Shown in pieces: positions 43,593 through 54,440 of a stretch of DNA of 64,000 nucleotides (the first letter of the stretch is position 1; every line of letters starts with the position of its first letter). The notes under the pieces are model-generated. The model was not told the DNA's origin, searched no databases, and worked only from the letters and a program-made list of their open reading frames with translations. The stretch covers positions 42,436,696 through 42,500,695 of the forward strand of contig NC_087067.1 in NCBI RefSeq assembly GCF_963678635.1, in the 5' to 3' direction. The position numbers and the translations under genes were made by a program. The DNA is from Symsagittifera roscoffensis (lineage: Eukaryota > Xenacoelomorpha > Acoela > Convolutidae).

Positions 43593-46500
43593 ATGCCTGC
43601 CCTTAACCGAAACGAGAAAGTCAATTGTGAGGAATGTGGTCAGGAATACAGGAGAGCTGATAATGCGAGACATCGAAAAAGATGTGAAAATAAAAGGAAC
43701 ATAAGTGTTCCAAATGTCATTTTTATACAAAGAGCAAAGAGGAGATGGGTTATCATGTTGCGAAGAAGCAGGCTCAACCAAGTTCAAAGCAGTCGACAGT
43801 TTGTCCTTCTTGTGAACAAGAGTTCCCAAGTTACTACTCTCGCCAACAACATCAGAGAAAAGAACATGGAGCAAAACAACGGAAACCCAGTGATACTGTA
43901 GCGGACTTGAATAAGACTGTGGAGGAAGAAGGGGAAGATGGTGAAAAACTAAAGGAGGAACTTAGTGCTTGTCAACATTTTCTGGTGGAAAATGGGAGAC
44001 ATAAGGTATTTAACTTCCAAATGTCCAAGTTAGATACTAAAATAATTAACGAGAAACTTGAAGAAGTCTTCAACAAGCTCGATTCTGCAGCCAAAATCAA
44101 CATTGCTCTGGGTTTTGTTCTTCGAAATTTTGAGACTGGTGAATATCGATATTTCTACGCCCATGAAAACAATACTCTGTCTGAAAAATCCCACTTACTT
44201 TGTACGAAAGCGGATTTGATAACAATCCAAGGAAAAGTAGAAAAATTTGATATTGTGGAGCAATGTACGCAAGAACGCCAAAACACAAATAGAGATTCAA
44301 GTTGATTACTAACTTTACAATTTTTGCTGCTTTGCTGAAAAACATCCCCATGGGATGTCCGGACTCTGTCTTACCTAAACCTTTATTACGACATACGCAA
44401 GTGAATTGTCTTTTATCTAACAAAGACGAGGAACCTTACAAAGATAATTTTTTGTCTTTTCCGCGCATTGGCAATGTACATGAACGGACATAATGATCTC
44501 GACTCTCTTACTTCTAGATACTTTACAGATTTTATATCAAAATCTAGTTATGATCCTAAAAATTTTCGTGGAGTTTCTGTAGAAGACTTGCCTGTTGTCG
44601 AGGAAATTGTGCAAAGAAACATATTTATATACGATTTCGATATCCAAGAAGGAGAATATGTAGGAGAACTAGCTCGAAGAAGTATCGGAAGATTCGATAA
44701 AACAGTTAAGCTACTGAGATTTAACAATCATATCATTCATACAAATGATATAGATAGTTTCTTCAAGTGCTTTCGATGCCCTAGTTGTGACACTTTTTTT
44801 CCACAAATCAGACCACTTCAATCAGCATCTCCTGAGATGTAAGGACCGAGTGAGACATATTTACCCAAAGAACGTGTATGAACTTCGCAAAGCCTTGTTT
44901 AAAAAGCTAGAGGGATTCAATCTTCCAGTTTCTGAAGATAACAAGCTCTTCAATAATCTAGCAATTTTCGATTTTGAATCGATTTTTGTTCCTACAGAGG
45001 AATTAAAAGAAACACAAACTACAACCTGGATTGGAAAACATGTCCCCATTTCAGTCTCTCTATCATCGAATCTGATTGATGATCCCATTTTCTTGTACAA
45101 CAAGGATCCACAGAACTTGATAATTGATTTTGTATCCTACCTCGAACTGTTAGCTGAAAAAAGTAAGTTGGAGATGAGAACAAAATTTCAAGATATTGAA
45201 AGAGCTGTCAATGGAAGAATGAAAAAGATCTTTGATCAACTGAACGAACGTAGTAAAAATTTATGAAGAGTATGAAGACGAATGCATTGAAGATTCGGAA
45301 GCAGATATGTCAACACAATTCTTGCGAATTCAGAAAAATCAACTCATTGATTTGAAACAACATCTGGAGAGATATGTAAATATTTTACCTGTTTTTGGAT
45401 TTAACAGCGGTAGATATGATTTGAATTTGATCAAATCATACTTAATTCTTTATTTAATTCGCGATAAAGAACAAGAAACATCAGTTATCAAAAAAGCAAA
45501 TGATTTTATATCTTTCAAGTTTGGAGATGTACAATTTCTTGACATTATGAAACTTCTGGGTGAAGCAACAACTCTGGACTCATTTCTCAAAGCTTATAAA
45601 GCTAGTGAAACAAAAGGAATCTTTCCTTATGAGTGGTTTGACACCTGACAAACTTGATTTTCCAGGACTGCCCCCATATGAAGCATTTTTCAGTAAACTT
45701 AGAAACAACAATCCTCTAGACAAAGACTTTACTGATTATGAAAAACTGAAGAAGAGTGGACTTGATGAACAGCAAGCGCTGAAAAAGCTTCAAATCAAGA
45801 CTGTACACCCATCTGGTCTAGATAATTACAGTTACTTACAACAAACTTGGCAGAAAAACGGAATGACTGTGTTCAAAGACTTTTTGCAGTGGTACAACAA
45901 CAAAGATGTAGTTCCAACCCTGGAAGCAATGCAAAAAATGATTCAATTTTATCATAACAAAGGGATAGATATGTTGAAACTTGGATGTACACTTCCAAAT
46001 CTAGCAAACATATGTCTACACAAATCTACAAATGACAAGTTTCATCCATTTTGCGAAAGTGATAAAGATTTGTGTGAAAAAATACGAGAAGACATGACCG
46101 GTGGGCCTTCGATTGTGTTCACTCGAAAAGCTGTAGTTGATGAAACATACATCAGAAATTCATCAAATGTTTGTAAATCAATCGTTGGAATTGATGCAAG
46201 CCAGCTTTACCCTTTCTCAATGTGTCAAGATATGCCAACAGGACTGTATACGAGATGAGAGTTTGACACTGATATGCAGAAATTCAAGGCTAGACATAAT
46301 CGAACTCGCAACTTTGAGAATATGGTCAAGTCTTTCTATCAAGAATCAAGACCAGAATGTATAATTGAGAGCTTTTTTACATCTGGAAAACAGAAGAAAA
46401 TTGACTGTTTTAATGTGGACGGTTATTGTGATCACTGTAAAACAGTATTCGAGGCAATGGGATGCTACTATCACTTTTGTTCTTGTCAAGAAACTCGTCC

Positions 46501-47902
46501 CTCCTTAACAGAACAGGATATCGAGCGAGGAAATAAGAAGAGAGAGATGGATGAGATGAGACGAGAATACATTCAAGAGAAAGGATACAAAGTAGAAGAA
46601 ATGTGGGAGTGTGACTGGTGGGAAAGTTTCAAAACCGATGAAAAGATCAAACATCACGTCAGAACCCACTTTCCCTATAAAAGACCTCTTTCTACAGACT
46701 CACTTCTAGCAAAAATAAAAGATGGATCTCTTTTTGGCTACGTTCAGTGCGACTTAGTTGTTCCAGATGAACTGAAATCAAAATTTGCGAATTTTCCTCC
46801 AATTTTCAAAAATACTGAGGTCGGAAGAGATGATATTGGATTTTACTTGAAAAACTATGCGATCGAGAAAGAAATGTTAGAGCATCCTCAGAGAATGCTG
46901 ATATCTAGTTTCAAGCTGGAAAATGGAACAGTTATAACTCCTCTCTTCAACTTTTATATGGAACTTGGATTACAGTGCACCAAAATTTACCGATTTGTTC
47001 AATATTATCCTCGGAAGTGTTTCAATAATTTCGTTCAATCGGTGGTTGATGCAAGAAGAGAAGGAGATGAAAACCTTTTGTCAGGAGTTGTAGCAGAAAC
47101 AATGAAGCTCTTGGGTAATTCCTCCTATGGATATCTGATCATGGATAGATCGAGACATACAATCACAAAATATCTCAACGATGAAAAAACTCATAAGGCA
47201 ATCAATGAACCACTGTTTAAGAGACTTAACACAGTTGAGAAGGACTTATATGAGGTGGAGTTATTGAAGTCAACCATTGAGCACAGAGAACCCATCATTG
47301 TTGGTTTTTTCATACTTCAGTATGCAAAACTGAGAATGTTGGAACTCTACTATAACTTCTTTGACAAGTTCTGTGATTTGAACAAATTTGAAGAGTTGGA
47401 GATAGACACAGACTCACTTTACTTGGCACTTGCAGAAGAAAATTTGTACGATTGCATCCAACCAGATAAGAGAGCTGCTTGGGAAAAAATGAGGGAGAGT
47501 GATTGCAGAGACTCTTTCAAGGCGGATGCAAAATCTAATTTCTTTCCTCGAACGTGTTGTAGTATCCATAAAAAACATGATAAGCGGGAGCCGGGACTTT
47601 TCAAAGAAATGCTCTGTTTATGTAGTAAGACATATTGCTGCTATGACAACAAGTCAGACAAATTCAAAAATAGCACCAAAGGGTTGAATAAGCGGGTTCT
47701 AGAAGATTCTGGAGACGGTCCCATGTCAAAATACAGGAGAGTGCTTGATGAAGCAATTAATCTTACATCTACTAATAGAGGATTCAGAACTATAAATCAT
47801 ATGGTTGCTACATATGAACAGACAAAGAAAGGACTAAGTTATTTTTATCCTAAAAGACAAGTGCAAAATGATGGAATTCATACAAAACCACTGAACTTAT
47901 AA
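43593..47902 (+). pseudogene. polB: Protein-primed family B DNA polymerase (Polinton type), inactivated
   Basis: The gene would copy the linear element from its ends. Domains in order: three Cys/His fingers (about 43626, 43706 and 43799), a further CxxC finger near 44770-44840, exonuclease I FDFES (44967), exonuclease II FNSGRYD (45400), motif A GIDASQLYPFS (about 46190), an inserted Vsr/PD-(D/E)XK-like segment (GCYYHFC near 46460; MWECDWW near 46600), motif B KLLGNSSYG (47104-47130) and motif C DTDS (47405). A KxY-type SKTYCC follows near 47625. The frame changes six times (about 43690-43705, 44290, 44460, 44800, 45270-45300 and 45650), and TGA at 46256-46258 interrupts it just after motif A. 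Its longest open piece is 542 codons (46274-47902). It is clearly a decayed copy. Confidence 0.9.
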
Positions 47903-48039
47903 GAACTGATCTGGTCTAGTAAATTTATTCATGATGTCGTATTACATTGATTTTATGATGTTAAAATGTAAAATTTTGCGGTAAACTTGTTATACAATGC
48001 AGTGATTTATATACTTTTTTGTAATTTAATTTTTTTCTC

Positions 48040-48545
48040 TCAAAAAATTCAATTTTTTTCGATGTCTCTGTAGCTTCAGAATAGGTTCAGATAGGTAGAA
48101 AGTTAAAGTATCTAATTATTTTTTATTAGATCAAATTAAACAAAATCTTATCGTGTTTTGAGTTTTTTCGAAAAAACTTTTTTGATAAAAATTCCAAGTT
48201 TTTGCACAAAAACTCTTACCATTGATTTACCATCCACCAAAAAAACTTAATATATAATCTTAATTCTACACGTAATTAACAATTAATTGTTCCCAATTAG
48301 GTAACGCGCGCCGAGATTTTTGCGAAAAAATTAGACAAAAACCAAAAACTTTCGTTTTTCTTTATCTTACCATCACACTGAAACCTTACCATCGGTATTC
48401 CCTATCTTAATACATTGTAGACTCTATACCCAATCTTAATACATAGCATGGCGGACCGGAAATCTATAACGTATCTTAATACATGGGGTCCGCCATGCAC
48501 CCCCCCCCCCCCCCCCCCCCCACTTCAGCCTCAACATCTACTACT
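48040..48545 (-). repeat. Right terminal inverted repeat of the Polinton-like element
   Basis: Reverse complement of 32261-32755, ending CATCTACTACT. The sub-terminal hairpin pair is at 48446-48457 and 48487-48498. The poly-C run is 48500-48521 (22 bases). It begins about 140 bp after the polymerase stop codon. The inner half differs from the left repeat by many substitutions, indicating an old insertion. Confidence 0.93.
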
Positions 48546-48551
48546 GTCAGT
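48546..48551. repeat. Target-site duplication, right (GTCAGT)
   Basis: Exact match to 32255-32260 on the other side of the element. Confidence 0.9.
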
Positions 48552-49824
48552 TACGATGCACAGAAACACACGACATAGGAAGAAAAAAACACCAAGCAAA
48601 AAGATTGATAGCAGTCTCAAAATATTCGTTGCTGCCAGTTTTTATGAAAAAGAAGCTATAACATTGTAGCGCAGGTCTCAGTTAGAGTAATCATATTACA
48701 AATTAACTTTGCGACGCGGAGTTATTTTACCAGTTACCCTGAAACAAACTGGTGTCTACACATGTGATCCCTGCTTCCAAATGTAGAAAGTATGAAGGTC
48801 AAATGAATCAACCAAAAAAGGTTTCCCGTACTGTCAAATTTCTTCTGTTTTGGATAAAAGTGTTCATTGAAACCAATTCAATCTTCATTTGACTGCCCAA
48901 AAAATGCTAAAGTTTCGGTGTGGTACCGACCGAACATCAACAGTTTGATTTTTTTTTGCTTTTTAATTTTTGTCGACACTCAGAGGACAAATCAGTGTGG
49001 TTAGCCCAAGTTGAAAAATTATCACAAAAATCAAAACATCACAAAAGCAAAATTTCGCCTATTAGTTTTTCAACCTTGTTTTGGAATTCAAGTTTTGAAG
49101 GAATTAAAGTTTTGAAGGAATTCTTTCATTGTCGAGCCGACGTGCGGCCCGATAACATTGTGCTTCTGATTCTCCAAAAGTCTATTCTTTTTTTTTATAA
49201 TAACCTTCAGATGGTTAACCTGTACGTGCGTCGTGCGTGTGTCTGTGTATGGGTTTTTATGACGGGTTGTGTGTAAAACACTTTCCCGGTGGGCAAAATC
49301 GCAATCAACAAATTTCAGCATCTACACAATTTCTCTCAATGCACGCCACTGCCATTTTTATCGCGTGTCTTTTTCATAAAATGAAATATCTTGAAAAAAA
49401 TGCAAGCTATTTTTGAAATATGGTTTTTAGAAAAAGAAGATAATTCGTTTGCACGAAATTCTGTGACGGAAATTTTACAACAAATATTTGAGAACTTGAT
49501 TTTAATTTGAAAACTAAAATAATCTGTAATACAAAATAAGTGATTTGAAAGTTAAAATTAAGAAAAAAATCAAGTGAAACTGCTCAAAATGAATCTAAAG
49601 GAGTTTTGAACTGAAAAGTTTTGCGACTAGACTATTCAAAATCATGCTTCAAACACTCAGCATGAATTATAAGGGAATGCATGTGAAAAAAAGTACGAGG
49701 GAGCGATTCGTTGACTAGGGAAATTAGTTTTAAAATGAATGACTCAATCTTTTTTCCTCAGCAATTGTCAGACAACTACATCAATCTTTCCCGGCAAAAT
49801 GGTTTACTGTTTTCATAAGATTTC
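48552..49824. other. Gene-free stretch
   Basis: No supported gene. The frame at 48920-49276 has a GT-rich, CV/CVW-type C-terminus from a simple-sequence region and lacks motifs. Confidence 0.4.
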
Positions 49825-49832
49825 AGGCATAG

Positions 49833-50105
49833 CAGTAGCGGATTCGACCCCCTGCCGACCCAAACTATTTTGAGATATCCGTTTTTGGCTGACGGACCCC
49901 TAAATTTTTCTAAAGACGCCTTCGGCGCCAATAAATACTATTTTTGAGGGTGGAGCGCGTGCCGAAAAAACGCAATTTTTCTGGTCAAAAACTTTTTTGG
50001 CCTTTTTTCAAAAACTGCTATCAACCTTTTTGCGGCAAATTACGGTGTATTTATAGTGCTTTTGAGTGTTTTAAAATTTTCAATCCCCCTCCAGATCCGC
50101 GCCTG
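49833..50105. mobile_element. hAT-like MITE, family A, reverse orientation, perfect duplication
   Basis: A 273-bp copy starting CAGTAGCGGATTCG and ending CAGATCCGCGCCTG. The 8-bp AGGCATAG is present exactly at 49825-49832 and 50106-50113. The core 'aaagacgccttcggcgccaat' shows the same module as other copies, inverted. Confidence 0.88.
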
Positions 50106-50113
50106 AGGCATAG

Positions 50114-53100
50114 TACTGTCCAACACCACAGATTGTAACTTCTGATTTTAATTTTTTCTTTGTTGATAGCAACTTTTTTTAAAGAAATTTTTAAAGGATG
50201 CTATTATTTATAAAAAAAAAATTATTTTTTAAACAAAATCGATAGATTTACACATTTGAACTATCTGAAAAAAGTCTGTCTTCTGTTTTACGCTTTTCTA
50301 TTATTCTAATAAATAATTTTTCTCATTACCACATTTTTTATTAAAAAAGTTTTTTCTTGTAACAATCTTAGAGCCAAAAATTGTAGGAATTTTTCTATTC
50401 TTTATTTAAAACTTCTAATCGAGACTAGATTATGTGAACTATAATCAAAAGAAATTAATTAACTCAATTTTTTGCATTTATCTTGATCATTATTAAACAA
50501 AATAAATAGATAAATTTATGGAACTCGAAAAACAAGGTTTAAATAGATCCGTTTTGTTTTTTATTAGGAAATGATTATACACCCGCTTTAAAGGTAAAAG
50601 ATACATTTTTCACCAACCAGAAAAAATTTCTGTTGACGTAATTGCTGTCGCTTTATTTCAAGCACCTTTTCAAAGCTTCCTAAAATGGTGAAAAGTGTGT
50701 AAGTCAGACAAACAAAACCTAATCATAGAACTCAATTTGTTGACTGAATTGATGTAATTTTTTTATTATCTCTAAAGCACCTCTAGCTCTAAACTTCCGC
50801 GAAAAAGAAAAAAAGTGCTGAAGTATCACAAAATCAATCAGTAACACTATTCCTAAATGTCATTCTTTTGACTTAATTGAGGACTTTGTTTCAAGCCCAT
50901 TGCTTAAAATCTTCCGCAAAGTTGAGAGAAGTGTTACAAAAGGAGAAAATTGAATTTTTTTTCCAAATTGCAACCTGTTATTTTAACTGCTGTCGTCTTA
51001 TTCAAAGCATGCCGCCTAAGATTTTAGCAAAATAGAAAAAATTTTGATGGAAAATAACTTAAAAAGTCTAAAAACAAAACCTAAAAATAAACGTTTTTTT
51101 TTATATTCTATACTCTTTTTTACATACCGCAGTTGTCTGAGTGTAACATTCAGCAGTTTAAATCTATTGCTATCCCGGATTGACCAAAATGTGCATACAG
51201 AAGTCCATGGAAGTCATGAATTTTTGTCGACGTAATTTTTGGTTAAAATAACACTTTTTCCATGAATGACGCAATAGCCTGCCGATAATTTTAACATTTT
51301 CTCAAAATAAAACGACATTCAGCAAAAATCAATGAAACTGTGAGCCGAATAACAATTTTTTTTTCAATAAGGCAATACTTTTAAAAAAGATACCAAAAAG
51401 ACTAGAAGGAAATGACAAAAAACCAGAAGACCTAAAGTCTGCAATATCAATCATCTTTCGACAACAAAAAATTTCTAAGAAAACATCGAGACTGACGAGA
51501 AACCGAAAAGTGATGATCCGATTCACAATTTTTTTTCAAAAATAGCAAATTTTCGATGAAAAACTAATTTCACTCATGCCAGAAAAAATTGACCTATAAG
51601 ATATATATCAAAACAAAGAAAACTAAAATTATTGGAAAAAATAACAGGTTTTTGGAAAAAATAACAGATTTCAAAACAAAATCATTACTACTGTTGAGAT
51701 AGCATTTATATCGTAAGCAACAAAGAAATTTCAGTTGCTTGCCTCCCAAAAGGTCCACTTTGAGGTCTTTTTTTCAAAACTTTTTGCTGGATTTTACCCA
51801 GAACCGATAGGAAAACCTAACTTTTTTGGACTTTCCAAGGTTGATGAATATTTTTTGGTAGGTAACTTTGGTAGATATAACCTTGGTAGAACAAATTTTT
51901 TTGTTGATATTGAAAAGTTTGGCTGTGCACTACTGTTCACTATTCACTAAGTACCAATTTCTTTCTTTCACCTTTTCGCGAAACTTTCAAAGGGGTAATT
52001 TTTTAATGTTGTTAGCTTAGCTTGTTTTTAAAGTTTTCCAACAACAATATTTTTCAATGATTTGAAACATAGTTGATGATTGCGCATTATCGTAGTGTAT
52101 GATTGCGCATTATCTTTACAGTGTGAGGCCCAAGATGTTTCTATTTTCTTTGAGTAGCTCGATAAAATGCTGTTTGTTCTCACCAAAAAGCACAAAGACG
52201 CTCAAGCTATAGCAATTTCATCGAAGGAAGCCGATGGTTGTGACATCTTTTGATATCCACTATACAATTCTTCCCCTCTAAATAAATCAGTGTTTTTGTT
52301 GTCAAATGAGGCAGTATTTGTAAATTAAAACTCATTTCTATTTGATATATGTAACGTTTAAAGCATTTCCGTGTATTCTAGATTTTGAGAAACTTTTTCC
52401 TGTTTTTTTTATCCTGTCAGTTTTTTCATCCGGTCAGTTTTTTTCCCTGTATCATCTACTGTTTGTTCTCGAAAAAAAGAATGCTAGGTTGACTTTTGAG
52501 CCGGTTGTAATTTTCAAATAATATTGTTTTTTGGTAAAAATATTTGAGACCACTTTACAAAAAATTGAACCGCTGATTTGAATTATTCCCATATCACTGA
52601 CTGTTAAGTGTAACTGGTTGACCAAAACATTGAGGATTGAATGTTTTTTGACTTGGCATTATTGTTCCGACCATTGAAAGCTTTTGCTCCGACAATTTGA
52701 AAAATTAGGAGGAACTTTGTATTCAAGTGTGCTTCAGTTTTTTTATTCTGATTTTTTGTTTTCCTGGCAAAATCAGCTACCACAAAAAATGACAGAAGAT
52801 AGTGGAGTGATTTATCATATAAAAAATTTTTTAGATTGTGATTCGAACTTTTAGAAAAAAAATTTAACGAGAAAACTCGTTTTGAAAATTCTGATTTTTT
52901 TCTTCATTCGAGCGAATAAAGCGAGCAAACATGATTGGAATAACTTAATTTAATAGCTTTAAAGCTTAAAATAACTTAATTTAAGCTGTAAAAATTTAGT
53001 TTACTCGATTAAACTTTTTTTTTAAAAAATATTTTAGCGCCTGTTTGGAATCCAAAACTGCATAAAAGGTTTCTACTATTTCCATTATCCTGCTATTTCT

Positions 53101-53635
53101 AGTATCCAAAGGAACGAATCGAGAGGAAGGCAAAACGAGCGAACGAGAAGATACTATGTCAAATGATTCATGCGGCGACAGACATGTGATACTTAAACGG
53201 AAACACCTGTGCAACTGCTAAAAACTTCAATGAGTGCATTCCGCTTATAAGGTTTTAAATCTCTAATTACTCGGGTCGAAGAGTTCATTTTATGCTTCCG
53301 CTTTCCAATTCAAGCACAAAATTAGTGCTTGACCAAGAAAGAAATGTCGAGACAGTGGTTTGGGTCGAGAATAAGCTCGAAACTTACATCGATCGGGATT
53401 GTCTCGCAGTAATAGGAAATAAACTTATCAAAACTTCTCTCCAATATCAGCTCAAAATGAAACACAGAGTCTCCATCAAATAGAACACACATTTTAAAGT
53501 GTTTTTCATCTGACCAAAAGCATTTAAAATACACATGACAACATACACATTTTCATTCTCATCACAACCCTAAGACATTAATTGAAAAGCATAATTATAT
53601 ATATTTTTTATAATGCGTGTTATTCGAAAACTAAA
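50114..53635. other. Gene-free AT-rich stretch
   Basis: I see no protein-like frame, RNA gene or repeat family that I can defend. Minor repeats such as 'cctgtcagtttttt' near 52410-52445 occur. Confidence 0.4.
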
Positions 53636-54440
53636 ACTTGGTCGCGACGATCGAACATATGAGCAAGAGCGAGCGTATTTTTTGGTCGCGACGGTCAAAA
53701 CATATCGTTAAGTCGAGCAAAGTCGAGCACAATTTTTTAGGGTGGAGACGGTCGAAACATATCTACTCGAGTTGAGCAAAGCCGAGCACATTTTTTGTTG
53801 AGACGATCGAAACATATCTTGTTTGGGCGCAGCAAAGTCGAGCACAGTTTTTTGGTCGAGGCAGTCGGCATATATCTTTCTTGGGTCGAGAAAAGTAGAG
53901 CACAGTTTCTTTTTCGGCCGACGCAGTCGAAACGTCTTTTGATGGGGTTGCGCAAAGTCGAGTACATTTTTTTATTGGTCAGTACAGTCGAAATATAGCT
54001 TGCTTGCGTTGAGCAAAGCCAAGAACAGTTTTTTTGATCGAGATTGTTGGTTTTTTTGATCGAAATGTTTTTGGTCGAGTGAAGTCAGACATGTTTTATT
54101 TTGGTCGCAATAAGTCTCGCATGGGCCTAGAAAAATTGTCCCCATATTTTTTTAGTCGAGACTGCTGATCTATGTCTGATTATGGTACAGGAAACTAAAC
54201 TTTTTAAAATCAAATTGATCGAGACATATCTTGCTTGGATCGAGCCAAGTCGAGAAGACGTTTTGCTGTTGATGCAATTGAAAATTACTTTGCGTGAGTA
54301 GAAAAAAACTGTGCAAAATTGGTCATATTTTTTTGGTCGAAAAAATCGAATTATGTCTGGCTCGGGTCCAGCAAAAAAAAGCACATTTTTTTGGTCGAAC
54401 CGGTGAAAACTTAACCTGCCTTGAATGACCAAAGCCGACA
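53636..54440. repeat. Diverged ~58-bp minisatellite (~12 units)
   Basis: The unit 'ttggtcgagacgGTCGAAACATATCTTGcttgggtcgagcaaagtcgagcacattttt' recurs head to tail. Anchor words 'gtcgaaacatatct' fall near 53750, 53807, 53865, 53926 and 53986, a period of 57-61 bp, with more divergent units to 54440. Long open frames on both strands (for example 53737-53967 minus) are by-products of the repeat. Confidence 0.85.

Larger units (their letters stand above)
32261..48545. mobile_element. Polinton/Maverick-like element, 16.3 kb
   Basis: Seen directly: ~500-bp inverted terminal repeats starting 5'-AGTAGTAGATG, a perfect 6-bp target duplication, and a protein-primed family B DNA polymerase gene inside. 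These three together define the Polinton/Maverick class. The cargo is unusual: one polymerase pseudogene, small proteins mainly on the minus strand, a duplicated two-gene block, and no retroviral-type integrase, major or minor capsid, packaging ATPase or maturation protease that I can find. It may be a non-autonomous derivative or a distinct lineage. Element promoters carry dense animal transcription-factor sites. The polymerase is inactivated here, so this copy cannot replicate itself. Confidence 0.87.

Noticed and set aside
43593-47902. Reading the polymerase as several separate small genes
   Set aside because: The pieces follow one another in the order of a single PolB with only small frame changes between them, so it is one broken gene.
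53322-53534. A 70-codon minus-strand frame with protein-like composition
   Set aside because: No motif, no homologue I recognise, no splice or promoter support; an equally long frame exists on the other strand.
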